Shown piece after piece: positions 23,630-37,450 of a stretch of 64,000 bases of DNA. Origin of the DNA: Monosporascus cannonballus. Its lineage: Eukaryota; Ascomycota; Sordariomycetes; Xylariales. How positions within the stretch are numbered: the stretch's first letter is position 1; each line of letters starts with the position of its first letter. Location of the stretch: contig QJNS01000047.1 in assembly GCA_004154925.1 (NCBI GenBank), positions 186,001-250,000 on the forward strand, given 5' to 3'. Under the pieces are notes generated by a model. The model was not told the DNA's origin and ran no database searches. It saw nothing but the letters and a program-made list of their open reading frames with translations. Position numbers and translations under genes: made by a program.

Positions 23630-26600
23630 CGATTTCTTTTTTCTTCAAACCTTTCGGTCTAAAAATAAATTTATCGTTGATTTCAATATAATAAGTAACT
23701 TTTTTTATAATTATCCTGTTAAATTATATTAAAAAACGTCGTCTTCGTAAACGCTTTAGTGATTAATTTTTTAATACATATTACATCTCTTAATTTTTTT
23801 ATATTATTTAATATTTCTTATTTTTACTAGAAATCAGAAAATAGAATTTATAGGCTTTATTGCAATTCGGGTATATATATATTATATTAAATACACAAAT
23901 ATCTATAATCCTTTTAGCTTTTTAAAATTCAAGCATAAAAACCTTATCGCCTAAAAAAACCGACTAAAATTAAAAAAACGCAGAATCGAAAAACACAATT
24001 TAAAACTTAGTAATATCTAAATAAATTTTTTAATCGTTAAAAGTATTTACGCAAAGAAAAAATGATTTCTCGTAACCATAATATCAAAATATTCCCACAA
24101 AATATTTAAAGTTTTTAAGTTACCAAAACATTTAAAGGCTAAAAAAACATTAACTAAAGGCCGTAATTACTGCCATTACGTTAATACAGACCGCAAACCA
24201 GGCTAAGTGTCTAAATTTTGGAACTACCGATTAAGCAGCTATTAATTAAAATACATCGGTTATTACTAATAAAACATTTTCAATAAACGTTGAATATTTA
24301 TAAGAGCTTGTCCCGACTTTAAAATCTTTTCGAAATTTACCTACTTTTTCTATTTAATTAAATACCAAGTAAATCTGTTTTTTTCGCAAATTAAGAATTC
24401 TTTCTACTATAGATATAATTTCGTCATTTACTTTTACGTCGTTTTATCTTATACAGACTTTTATAATATCCGCGACTAATGTTAATAAAAACAGTGTAAA
24501 TACGGTAGAACTTAAGGTGTGATAAAGGTTTTAACTTGTACTTATATTTTAATATGTTTTCTACGATTTTGTATAAATTGATACACTTAAAATCGAATTG
24601 TTTTTACTTAGTCTTTTTATATAAATATTCTTTATCACGAAAAAAGACCATTTCGCCTCTTTCAAATATTAATCCTTTTAACGTTTCTCAATTAAACTAT
24701 TTGTTTGTTTAATTATATATAAACATTAATTTTCTCCCCACTTTTTAATTATAATGACAGCAATTATTTTAACAACAGCATTGTTGTAGCATTGACCAAT
24801 TCATCCTATACGTATTTATAAATATAAAGTATAAGCGCAATATAACCGTTTATTAAAATTATTTCAATATTTTTGTAAAAACTAATATTATAAATCAACT
24901 ACAGAATGAGTACCTTTCTAACTTCCCTATTTTATTTGTAATTAATATAACATCGTATACATATTTTTAATTTTTAATTTCCAGTTTCATTTACCTATTT
25001 CTTTAACTTTTCAGTTTATTAAATAATTATATTGTACCCCGGTTAAAATTATCATGTCGTATGAAATATTAAAATAAATATAACTGCTTTACAAACAATA
25101 ATATTATATTTTAATCCGTAAATTATAAGGTAGGTTTTTAAAAGAATTATTATTTATTATATATTTACACTTTTTATTGATAGGAAATTAAAGATATGTA
25201 GAAGATTTATTAACGATTAAGAATATATCATCGTAATATGCTTTCTCGTTAAATCTTAAAACCGAATAAGTTTAATAATAGAATTTATGATAATTATAAC
25301 ATTTTATAAACCTTATTATCTTATCTTTTGAGTTTTGTACAAATATTATATTGTTCTTATATTCTTTAAACTATTCTCTGTATTTCTTTAAAAAAATAAA
25401 TACGTTAAAACTGTTTTAAAGATATATAAATGTCTCAAGCTTTATATAAATTGTATTTTTTAACATAATATAAGATATCCGTTTGAGATTTTGGTAAAGT
25501 GTATATTTTATTTTATTATTTCTTAAACTAAACTATTATTATACTTTTTCAATGCCTAAAATAAGTCGTAAAATACAATTCGTATTATTGGGACTTAGCC
25601 AAAATATAAATACTTTGTGAAAATAATATCGAAAGTATATAATTAATAAAGCGTTAACCTTTTTTTGAAAAATCATCGTTTACTTAAAACAGTTATTTTC
25701 TAATTATTAAACGTTTTTAATAAATAATAACAAAATTTAAATTTATTATTTTTTATACATCTTTATTACTAGCTCGTTATTGTTTTATTTATAATAAAAC
25801 GAATAGACTGTTTATAATGAATATAAATTTGAATTTCATAAAAAGTCTGTTTAAAAAAATGCTTAGATTTTCGAAAGTATTATCAGAAGAAATATAAATT
25901 TTTCATCTCGAACCCCTTGATTAACGTCGAATCTTTCAATTTTTAAAAGAATTTATAAAAATATAATGTACTATAATTATTTCGTTATTTAACTATAATG
26001 TTTAAGGTATAATTAGAAATATCAGTTTTTAATTCGACAAACCGGTTTGAATCGTACATAATTAATGTTAACTTTGTTATAATCGCATTTTTAATTTTTA
26101 AAACGGTTTTATGGCTTATATTATTTTTTTAAACCCTGTTTCCTTTTTAATAAATTTAATTAAACATCAAATCAGTTTACTAAAGTTTGGAATAAATTTC
26201 TTATAATAGGTACCAAGTTTAAATACTTATAGCTTTTTAATTATAATTAGAATTCACTATTTCGTAAATACAATAATTTTTCTAAATTCGATGCGGATAT
26301 ATTTCGAAATAATTATGTGAACAGAAAAATATACGATAATAACATTTAAATATTATAGCAATATATAATATATTTTATATTAAAAACTTGTTCTTGCAAT
26401 TATAAATCTCATAACTGTAGTCAAATATATTAATATGTATCTTTCGTTTTAAATAATATTATTTATTTAGATTTTTGAATTTTAAAAACCCTGTTTATAT
26501 TTTGAAAATTCAATGTTATAAATTACGAAATTCTATAAAATTGGTTGATAGTTTAATAATTAAATTGAAGAATATTAAATCTTTAATCGTGATATTACTT

Positions 26601-29124
26601 CCTTGTCGATAATTAATTATAATGTATAATATCATATCTTTAAAATAAAGCAATATAGGATACTTTATAGATAATGTTTAAACCAGAGTTTAAACTTTTA
26701 ACTAATTTTTCAGGTATTTTTTAAACAGTATAATTTGTTTTCGTTGAAATTATAAAGAAAAAAACTTTATTAAAATTTTTTTTAAAAAATATTTTATAAT
26801 CTCACTTGTTATATTTTAAAAACATTCTAATAAATTTCTTAACACATAATATAGTTTTATAAATGGATAATACTATTCAATAAAATTTTAACTTTTCTTA
26901 TTAGTATTATAAATCTTTATTTAAATTCCTAAATTTTATGTTAATAATAATAACAATAATAATAATAGTTCGTCGAAATTTTAAATACTTATATATTTTT
27001 AATACTATATTTTTTAAATTATATAATAATTACGATACTGTTATATATATGTTTATTACCATCTTTAATTCAATAATCTGTATTTGTCACCTTTTATGTT
27101 AATTTTTAATAAAACAAAAACCAAATTTACTTATCAAGTTCGTTATTAAATAACACTATATATTAATATATCCTTGGCCTTTCTAAATTTAAATGGACTT
27201 CCTCAATAAAAGGACATTAAAATTAATTATTTAATATTATTGTTAAATAGAAATTTCGAAATAAATAACTTCATACTTAACCTTACCATTATTATAATTA
27301 AAATTCTAATTTTTGAAATTCGTAATGATATACAATTTTAACTTATATTTTCTCAATAGCTTCAACTTTTTAGTCATTATTAATATAACTTCGTTTTCGC
27401 TTAAAATCTAGCTATTTATTATTATTATATACTGATAAATTCAGTGGTTTACATTTACAATAATATTATTATTAACTCTTTTTATTGTCCTGTTTAAATC
27501 CTGTTTTATAAAAGTAATTCTTTCAGGTTTTACTATTTTATAATTCTTTTACAATAACCTTTTTAAATTATTTTCGAATTTATTACATTTTACTTATATT
27601 TTATATAAAATACAGTAAATTATTATATTTATTGCTTTAATTAGCGCATTCGAAGCTTAAAGTAGATTAGTGTTTTTTAAATTTTTATAAGCTTTACTTT
27701 ATTTAGTAAATTTCTTTCTTATAAAATATATTAAATTTTATTAATCTTTTTATAACCTATTTCCTTATTAAGAATATTTACAAACAAACTATTCGATTCC
27801 GTTCAAATAGTTCCTTTTTTCACTATATTTATAACAAATAATAATTCAAAATATAAATATGTAATAACTATTAAATGGTTCTTTTTAAATATAGTTGATT
27901 AATCCTTTTACAAATCGATTATTATATTGATCATAAAAACTAATGAAATTTATAAGTATTAGATTTTAATTACATCTTTTTGATAAAACACTTATTTATA
28001 AATATTGAAATTATTATTTTTTAATTTCATTTCTTTAATTTTAAGTCAGAAACTGGCAATTCTTTTAACTATAAATTTAATAGATATATATATAAAGATG
28101 TTTAATTACTATATATAAGGCATTCTTATTATTTATAATATATAACATATATTTCATAGTATCGACTTTTACTTTCTATAATATCTTTCTTTATTCATTT
28201 TAATATTTTTTTAATTATTTATATAAAACATTTTTCTATTTTGTAAACCTTTTTTAAATTTATCGTTTTACTCTTTGTATTTCTCATTGCATTTCTATTC
28301 ACAATAATCTATATATATGTAAACTCTAAATTATATTAATGTTTCTTTTCGTTGCTAAATTGTATCTTATTTAAGTTAGTTTATGATCTCTTTAAAATAA
28401 AACTTTTATTATTTTAATTTCGATACTTTATCCCCATTTCATTATAATATCTCAATTTATTATATTTATAATATTTAATTCGGTTTTTATTTTCATATTA
28501 AACTATTTCAAATTGTATAAATCCTATTATTGTACCATAAAAAGTAACAAACATATTTCGTTATTTTAAGTTATTCACTTTGTAAGACCTTAATATTATT
28601 ATATATTTCTTTTTTATAAGACAGTTATAATATAAATTATTAGTTTTATCAATGTTCGAAAAATATTTATTTAGCGCCAAGAAACGCGGTAAGTTTATAA
28701 TTTTTATTTTAATATTATTCCAGAATTTTCTATAGAATATATCGATTATTTTAATGATTTGATCCTCGTTTTGCTGGATTGTAATTATAAAACCGTCAAA
28801 TATAACCGCATATTTCGAAACTGCATATCTTTATTATAATTATACAATTTGTTAAGTAAAAATAACTTCTTTATTCGGATTTATAAATTATATCCATAAT
28901 TTATTTACAAAATTAATATAATGGAAAAAAACAATTTAATTACGTTTTTCTTAATACCTTTACTGTTTTCTAAATAATTCTTTACAATAAATTTGAATTA
29001 ATATAAATTATCTCTTTTAAAAAAAATTATAGCGGCAAAATCCTAATCACATATTTTGTTTAAATTTTAAACCTTTAAATTCTTTTTCGTTGCACAAATA
29101 AAACTTTATAATTGTTACAAAACG

Positions 29125-29225
29125 AGAATAAAAGCGTATATATTATACCACTAAAAGAGTAACGTTGTCGGCTCGAGAATTAATCCCCTTGTTTTGACCT
29201 ATATACGTGCTAGATGCTACTTAGA
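29125..29225. mobile_element. Short dispersed repeat, SINE candidate copy 2
   Basis: Matches 3781-3890 through GAATAAAAGCGTA, CACTAAAAG, ACGTTGTC, TCGAG, CCTTGTT and CTACTTAGAAC in the same order and spacing, with C-to-T and G-to-A differences. It sits in B2 near its 5' LTR. Occurrence in two unrelated elements shows it is a mobile or dispersed unit rather than part of either. Confidence 0.5.
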
Positions 29226-29432
29226 ACGGTGATAATAATTTTATAATTGAAAATATTAATTTAAATTAAAATCATTTTCCTTTAGGATTTACACTAATGA
29301 GCGTAATTCTTTAATTCTTTAACTTTTATTAAAACTTAAACTAGTATACTAATTACAATATTCTAATTTAACATAATAATTAGTAACTAGTATTTAAAAT
29401 TAAACCGTATAATTAAATAGAAATATATAGGA

Positions 29433-29744
29433 TATAAAAGCTATAACTTCAACTAATTACTAAACTTTAGTTATACGAATTTAGATTAATAAAATTATCG
29501 TAGAAGTTTAAATAATAAATAAGTTAGTTGCGTTTTCTAACAAGATAAATATTTTAAATATTCAAATTATATTATAAATAAATATTTAAAATGTGAAATT
29601 AAAAATCATATATATTTGAAGTTTTTTAATTAATTAATTGAAGTGATCTTATTATACTAGTTACGTAATTCCAGGCTTAATCGAGATTACGCTTTTAAAA
29701 AACTCGACCATTTTTATAACAGCCAAGCTCGTTAGGTTATAACA
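29433..29744 (-). repeat. 5' LTR of element B2
   Basis: 312 bp, about 100 shorter than its partner at 23221-23629, so one copy has an internal deletion or insertion. The minus-strand start TGTTATAACC resembles the B-family start TGTTACGACC. Confidence 0.55.
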
Positions 29745-32700
29745 AAATCATTAATAATATTGTAAGTTATCGCGAGAATTACCTATGGCAAAGTTCTACA
29801 GTTAAATCTAATTATAAAACAATTAACAAGCCTAATGCTATATTTAAAAACGCAACACCTCATATAATAGACCTTAAATCATCTTGTATCATAGTAGTTA
29901 TAGTTATATTAGCATTTTTCTAAATGCTTATACACGCTATTTAAGTATACAAGCTGTATTAAGAACAAACTCAGCTTTCGCTATCTACTAGCGCTATGTA
30001 ATAATAATGAAATATAGCTTTAAAAAGGTATTTAGAATTTTAAGTTTAAAAATAAAAACAAATATATTAGCACTTCAAATCTTTAACGATAAAATTAATT
30101 ATGATAATGATATTTATTTACTAAAGTAAGACAATATTAATAGCAACAGTTAATGTAATACCTAAGAGTAATATTTAGCAAAGTATATATAAATTGACAT
30201 TCAAAATAATAAATAGCTTTAAAATTATATAAGCGAATAACGTGATAATACGGCTATAATACAGCTTAGTGTCTGATAAAGATAAATAAAAGTTTAAGAA
30301 TAAACTTTAAAAATGCGAATATTTTATGCTTACTGAAATTAATTCTCGAGACGCGATTTCGCTTCTAGCAAAAGGCTACTGTTAACTAGCTAGATGTGTT
30401 TTAGCGCACCAAATACAGAAAGACTACTCTTTAATTAAAATATATATACTCCGTTGCTAAGTTATATAAAAGTGGTCGGCGTTACCAAAGTATTAGCGAT
30501 TAGCTAAATATAAGGACAAATTTCATATCTTCTATATTTAATAATTAAGATATTTATAAATAAATCCGGGCTTTTTGTATCAAGAAAAAAAGTCAATAGA
30601 ATTGACAAAAATACTGTTTTATAAACACAACGGAAGGGATAAAGAAGTATAAAAGTTTATCGGGAAGATATTAACCTTTAAATATAACTGCAGAAATAAT
30701 AGCTTTAAATAAATATAAGATTATTACGAAAAGAAAATAACTTTTAATAATGTTATTATAATATATTAAATGTTTTAAAAGCCTTAAAGCAATTTAGAAA
30801 CGTTATATTAAAGCTATACTATAATACCTAAAATTTTAACGTTTTATTAGTAAATACAAAAAAACTTATTTTTAAAAGAAATATAACTTTGTAATACCTT
30901 ATAATTAATTTTTCTAACTTTAAATGTTTTGTAAAAATTAGTTTAAACAGTTTATAGACCCGGTTTACAAGCGTTATTAAAGTGTTGTTCATTAATATTA
31001 AAGACTTATATCTATTATCGATAATTAGGTTTATCGATTTATAAACGTTTATAATATACGTTTTTAAAAAGGTTTTTTATTATTCGAGTAAACGCATTAT
31101 TCGACAGTGATATATTATCTTATCTTGGATTATATTATAACAGTTTGTAAATTAAACTTTTAGTTAATATAAAAATATAGCTAAAATCGTAACTTTATTT
31201 CTATTGTATAAATGATTTAAAATTAAAAATCGGCAAACGATTTGAATAAATGTATTTAATATTAATTTAAAAGTTTTATAATAACGAAATGCTTTAGACT
31301 TTTAAAAATAATAATGGTTTTGATAAACCTTTAGGTTCTTTATTAATTCAAACTTTTTTTTGAAAAGTTTTAAGAATAATTAATAAGTTTTAATCGTAAA
31401 TTTCTTAGTTAAATTTAATTAAGTTCTAATTAACATTTGAAAAAGATTAGAATAAATCGTAATACGTTTAATATAGTATATTATAATAGCGTTTTTTAAC
31501 GCTTAATCGGAAATATCGAATTGTAAATTTATTTTAGGGTAAAAGTCGTAATATAATATAATCGATACTATATAAAAAACGTTTTTAAAACCTCAAAAGA
31601 TTTCTGCAGTATGTTTTGTTAAAAGCTTCAGTTATGTTGCTTTATTTGTTAAGATAATTAAGCTTTTTACGATTAATGAAGACGTGCGAAATTGAAAAGA
31701 ATAATACAGTTTTTATAACGTTTCAAAAGCTTTATAGTATTAAATAACTTTAATTTTATTAAAACTGTGTAGCGATATTGTTAATAAAATTTATTGTCGT
31801 AAACAAGTTATTTTCGTTGCGTTAAATTTATATTTACGGATTGTATGTCTAAATTTCGAATATATAAAGTAAGCAAATATTTGCTATATTTATTTTTTAT
31901 AATATTAATGATTTTCAGTATAAATAAAGAAGTGCCTAAGAGAAAATATAACGTATTAATATACAAGGTTAATTAGAATATAATTAATATCTTATTATAA
32001 TGAAATTAAACGTTTATTAGGTCGAATTTTATTACAAAACATTCGAAACATTCGAAATTAAAAATAAAACTTATTTGCTGTATATTTTAAAAACGATACG
32101 TAAACGACGAAAACTTATACCAATATTAAATTTCGTACATCATTGTGCCGAATAAAGAGCGTTTAAATTTTTTTAAAGTAAATATACAATAACGATTTTG
32201 TACTGTCACGTTATTAAACTTACGCTAATTAACTTAAATATATACTTTACTTTTCAGCATTTTTGTAATTAAATGAAACTTATTATTAGAGACTTATTAA
32301 AATAAATTTAGCTTTTTTGGAAAGCATCGATTTATTTTATATTATTAATATTTGTTATAAAAAATATAATTTATTCCTGATTATAAAATAATATTTAATT
32401 TAGAAATAATATGATTTTATAATTAAAATATTGATATAGTAAATGAGAAATAAGCATTATAAAAAACAAATACATTTGTGATATTATAATATTTCGATAA
32501 TTATCTTTTAAAAACTTTGGTTATTATTACGAGTGATTTACCCTCGAAATGTTTTCATATTTCCTTTCAGTTATACGGCGTAATTAAAACGTTGTAGTTA
32601 TTTAATCGCAAATATTCTGTAACTTGAACAAAATAATATCCTTGTTAACGTTATTATTTTAAATAAATATATGACGTAAAAATATAATAAATGCTAAGAA

Positions 32701-33481
32701 GAATATTTCGTTTACATATAAAACGTTTAAAAGTAAAATAGTAATTTTGCGTAGTATATTTATAAAAGCATAAGTTTAATTCAACATATAAAATTGTTTA
32801 TTACGTTTTTTTAAAGCAAAACATTAAAAGATTAAAAAGGCGAAATACCGTTATTACTATATGATTAAAAGAAGATAAAGAAGTATTTTTTTTAAAAAAA
32901 GTCACTAATCTTTTGAAAAGAGCAAAATAAAAAGTTCCGATATTATTTTGTTATTTATACTTATCGATCTTATACTTTAATAGATAAAGCGATTATATTT
33001 TCGAAATTAACGTAATCCGAAAATAACCTTAACATTATTTAAAGGTTATCGATAAAAAGTAAAGCTTTTTACAAGAGAAGCTATACGCAATCCTTTTATA
33101 TAAAATGCCTTAATATACCCGGTTGCAGGTTTTTTATTAATTTAAATCACTAAATTAAAATGCTAAAATAATAATAGAAATATAGTCTTAATGCAAAAAG
33201 TACTTATTAATAAGTTTTCTAAGTAAATATTTATAACTTATTATAAACAGCGCCGATAATAATACGATGTTTATAAAATATAAGAAAAACGAAAGAAAAA
33301 CGAAAGAAAATAACATTTTTATAAAATATATATAATTTTAATTGTAATATATTTTAAATACTAAACATGTATTATTACATTATTTTAATACTTTATTACT
33401 GTACTATAAATAATACATTTATCATTATAAAATATAAGGGCTATTTAAAATATATATAAGAAAAATCCCTTTTCGAAATAT
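29745..33481. other. Unassigned RIP-degraded DNA between B2 and A3
   Basis: About 3.7 kb with no usable open frame. A plus-strand reading near 30780-30870 (AFKQLRNVILKLYYN, stop, NFNVLLVNT) faintly resembles the RT-connection/RNase H junction of an LTR element, too weakly to name a family. A3 inserted at its right edge, so 33300-33486 and 40726 onward were once contiguous. Confidence 0.4.
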
Positions 33482-33486
33482 ATATA
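33482..33486. repeat. Target-site duplication of A3, left copy (ATATA)
   Basis: ATATA immediately precedes the A3 left LTR and is repeated immediately after the right LTR at 40726-40730. Five bases is the usual duplication for Ty3/Gypsy integrases. Confidence 0.7.
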
Positions 33487-33917
33487 TGTAACGAACCTGT
33501 CATATATCCACCTGGAGGTATGAACAATATCCGAAAAAGGTCTTGATTTGCAGGTAACAATAAGGCGAAAAATGATTTAGTATGTTCGTTAAGAAGATTT
33601 TAAGGTACTTCTCTTTTAATCAAAGAATGGTATAGTTGCCTTTGGCTAAAAGCTTAGATTAATAATTAAGGAATGAAAAATTAAATAAGTAGTTATTTAC
33701 ATAAGAAACCCAAACCTTATATATCCTTCTTATCTTTCATATTTTTTATGGTCTTTAGGGATCTCGAAAAACCATGGTATCTGTCGTTTACGAATCTCCT
33801 GGTATTTCTGGAGATTAATAGAAACCCGAGGTTTATCCGATGGAAATTAAAGATTCCGAGCGTTTCTAACTTCCTGGGCCTTTTTTGGGCCTAATAAAAT
33901 CCCTTTTAAACGTAATA
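33487..33917 (-). repeat. 3' LTR of element A3
   Basis: 431 bp, exactly the length of its partner at 40295-40725. Left end TGTAACGAACCTG keeps the canonical terminus; right end TAATA replaces TAACA. The outer right half is strongly RIP-mutated while the partner's is not. Confidence 0.8.
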
Positions 33918-34619
33918 TTATTCCTTCCCTTTTAGGATTTTTATCCCTAAAGATAAAAAAAATAAATCCTTAACTTTTTTTCCTTTTTTGCATTATAATA
34001 CTGTATTTAATTATAATAAATAAATTTCGAAAACGTATTAAATCTTTTATTAAAAGTTATTACGAATTAATTAAATCAATTTTTTAATTTGGTTTCGAAA
34101 TTATGTCGTATACGCGTTATTTCGAAAAAAAATTTCTTGTAAAATGTTAAAAGGTTAAAGGAATTATTAAAATTATTTAACGGTTAATATTTAATCCTAT
34201 AATAAGAACCATATTTCGTTTTTATTACTTAAAAATATTTAAATTAAAAAGTTCCGAATAAACCGAAAAAAACATTTAATTATTTAACAATTCCAAAGAT
34301 TATTTAATCGTATTATTCGGTTAAATCGTTAATTTGAATAATTATATTCCAAAAAGGTATCGTTTATTTAAAAAGGGCTTAAAAACATAAATAAACTAGA
34401 AAAACGAAAAAAACTGGATACGGAAAAGGATCGTAAAAAAAAAAAGCAAACATAATTTGCTTCAAAGCTAAATACGTTAATAAAAACATCTATTTTTTTC
34501 GATTGGAACGCCGTAAGGGTTAATTTAAATAAGGGATTATTATCGCCTGCGACCTTGGCCGTACTAAAAACGGTCAGTCAGGATTCTAGCGGTAAAACGT
34601 CTTAACCAGGTCTATTGTA

Positions 34620-34760
34620 TTCGTTAAATAATTAAATAATTTCCATATATTTTCTTTATATAAATATTTTTCCTATTTAATTAAGTACTGGATTTTACTT
34701 TTAATTATTTTAAAATTTAATATTCGTTTAACTTTATATTTGTTAAAATCTTTTTCGAAT
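34620..34760 (-). pseudogene. A3 chromodomain remnant
   Basis: Minus-strand counterpart of the A2 chromodomain at 18642-18755. It reads KSSTYLNRKNIYIKK in place of IQYLIKWEGYLYKK, with the two aligned without gaps at nucleotide level. The Lys-Trp pair is lost. Non-functional. Confidence 0.45.
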
Positions 34761-36474
34761 TTTAAATTTATTTTTAACGGGGCGTTTTTAAGTACTAATT
34801 TAAATAAAAAAATATAAAAAACAAGGTATATTTTCATATTTTTGGGTAATAATAATTTGTAACTAGTTTTAAAAATAATGTTGTTAATTTTAAACGATCC
34901 AAATTTTTTAAAATTAAGTTTATCGTTAGGTTTTTTTTATTTTGATTTGTAAAATATTCGAAATTGCATTTTATTTTTAGCATAATAAATAAACCTTATT
35001 TCCTTTCGTTAAAATTGGTCCCTTAATTTTTTTCTTATTATAATATTAGGTTATCCGTCGTTAAAAAAATCGTAATTTATTTTAAAAACGGGCCTAGATC
35101 GTTTTAATTTTTATAATTAATATTTTTACTTTTAAGGTAATCATAATAATTTTAATACCTTATTAAATAATTATTTAAATCGTTTTATTTTTATATTATA
35201 TCCGTACATAATTATATAAAAAAATATACCCATATTTTCGTTAATTAATATGTTGTAAATAATTTATATTAATAATAAAAGTTTTACTTAATTATTTTAC
35301 TAATAATTAACGTAATTTGGTAAATTTTGTTCTAGGTCTAATTTAATGTTTCGGTTTAACCATTTATTTAAGGATAATACGTTATTAAAAACTTAAATTT
35401 AATATTAATTTGTTTAAAAAAACTAATATTAAATTTTAAAATAAATAACGTATTTCGGTTTAAAACAATTTTTTAAGTATCTTATATTTATTAAGGTATT
35501 ATTTAATAATAGCATAAGCAAATTATTTTGCCGTAATATTTCTTTTAAAAAGTAAAAAATACCCATATTTGGTAAATTTATTAATAATTATCCATATTTT
35601 GTCGTATTCGATTCTAATTATTAAATTTTTAAATGGAAATAAATTAATAATAAAATCCCAAATTATAATATTTTATGCTTTATTAGGAATATCGGTAAAT
35701 TGCAATAACCTATAAGGTTTATAACGTATTGCCTTAGCCTTATTATAAACGTTATAATTTTTAATAATTATTTTAACTATACGGCGTAACTTAGAGAAAT
35801 TATATTTTTCTTATAGTTATTAGATAATTTTAAAAAATTTTTAGTATCCATATAATAAGTTTTCATAAAATTCTTTTACAAATTATTTTTAATAATCCTT
35901 GAGAATATATATTTTATTATAATATAATAACTAATCTTTGGGTTATCCTTTTAGCTGTTGGATTTCCTTTTATTTTTTTGTATCGTAAAAATTGCGGAAC
36001 TGTATCAAAAATTTGGTAATTAATTTTTTTATTATTTTATATAAATATATAATTTTATCCTTATTATATTATAACATTTATATATTTCTTGGGGGAATTT
36101 TGGAATTGTAATTTTTTTTGCGATTAAAAATATCTATTTGGATATTTTTTTTTAATGTAATATATCTTAAAGTTAAATCTGGATAAAAAAATCCATTATT
36201 TTTTATATCATTTATTTAGCTTTTAAGCTTTCATAAATCGCATAAAATTCCTTTAATTAAAATAAATATCAAAAAGTTCTTTTATTCCGCTAAAAAAAAG
36301 TTCCTATTCCTTAAAAATATTAATAATTATTAATAATTTTTTGTAGTAAATCTAATATTTAAATTTTGCATCTCGAAATATTTTAAAATAATAGATTATT
36401 ACATATTATTTACCGTTACTTTTTTATTATTCCAAAATTACGCCCAAGGCATATTCGAAAATATTTATTTTTAA

Positions 36475-36735
36475 TTATTTCTTTTTATTTAAATTCGCCA
36501 TCCTTACGTTAAATCCGCTAATAATTATTTCTTTTAATTTCCGGAACGCTTTTTTTATTTCTTTTAAAAATTCGAATTTTTTAACGTACTCCTTAATAAT
36601 AAATTTCGTTAAAAGTTTAATTATATTTCCATATCCCTTAATTAGGCCGCGTACGTAACCCATAAATCTTAAGATTTGTCGGATATTTATAACGGTCGCC
36701 TTATTAGGGATAGGCCAGTCCTTAATTGTTTCCAA
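36475..36735 (-). pseudogene. A3 RT-connection / RNase H fragment
   Basis: 86 open codons on the minus strand with TIKDWPIPNKATVINIRQIL, then FMGYVRGLIKGYGNIIKLLT. This is the Gypsy RT-connection block, nearly identical in order to A2 16640-16948. It ends in a stop before the RNase H catalytic Asp. Confidence 0.75.
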
Positions 36736-36799
36736 CTTAAAACGCTAAATTTAAATTTGGCCTAGTATAAAAATAAATTCCAAAAAATCTAATTTCTAG

Positions 36800-37450
36800 G
36801 TATGCCATATATTTTTGGCAAGGTTAATTCGAATATTATTTTCGTCTAAAATTTTAAGTACTTAAACAACATATTTCTTATACTTTTTTAAGGTTTCGGA
36901 ATAAATGAAAATATCGTCGAAATAAACAAATACGAATTTATCCAAAAATTATCGGAAAGTAATTATTATTAAGTTTTAGAAATTAACAAAAATATTAATA
37001 AATCTTATAAGTCTTATTTTATATTCGTAAAATCCATATAGTATCTTAAATGCCGTTTTCCATTTTTTTTCCTTTAGCTATTTTAATGCGGTAATAATTA
37101 TTGCGAAAATTAAACGTTATAAATTATTTGGCTTTGTTAACATTTTCTTTCAAAATATTTATAAAAATTAAAAGATATTTATTTTTAATTATAATATCGT
37201 TTAATTATTTATAATCGATCATTTTTCGGTAAATAAAATTTCCATTTTTATTAATTCTTTATTTGTTATCTTTAATTTTTAATACTATAAAAATTAGGTA
37301 TCCGGCAAAAGATTTAAAAAATTAAATATATTTTTTTAAATTATGTTATATATTTTTATAAGGCTTTTAATTTTTCGGAATTTATATAATAAATTTTATA
37401 AAGCTTAAGATAATATCTTTTTTTAATAAGTATCCGGTAATCCCATTAAC
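36800..37450 (-). pseudogene. A3 reverse transcriptase remnant with intact YFDD box
   Basis: Minus-strand reading FLDKFVFVYFDDIFIYSE around 36900-36945 retains both catalytic Asp residues, unlike A2 (YLDN) and A1 (YLNN). Elsewhere the frame is broken by TAA/TAG, and similarity to A2's RT continues to about 37450. Inactive, but the best-kept palm motif in the window. Confidence 0.7.

Larger units (their letters stand above)
23221..29744 (-). mobile_element. Ty3/Gypsy element B2, minus strand, RIP-degraded
   Basis: 6.5 kb between LTRs at 23221-23629 and 29433-29744. The two left ends align over 45 bases without gaps (TGTAACGGCTAAAG... versus TATAAAAGCTATAA...). Internal sequence matches B3: for instance ATAAACGTTGA near 24277 and near 43351, followed in both by a minus-strand string like KQIYL(V/I)FN...KFRK, possibly a worn chromodomain. 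No clear target duplication (ATATT / AAATC). It carries the second copy of the ~110-bp short repeat near its 5' end. No open frame remains. Confidence 0.65.

Noticed and set aside
23216..29749. Target-site duplication around B2 (ATATT / AAATC)
   Set aside because: Only three of five bases agree and one mismatch is a transversion that RIP does not explain.
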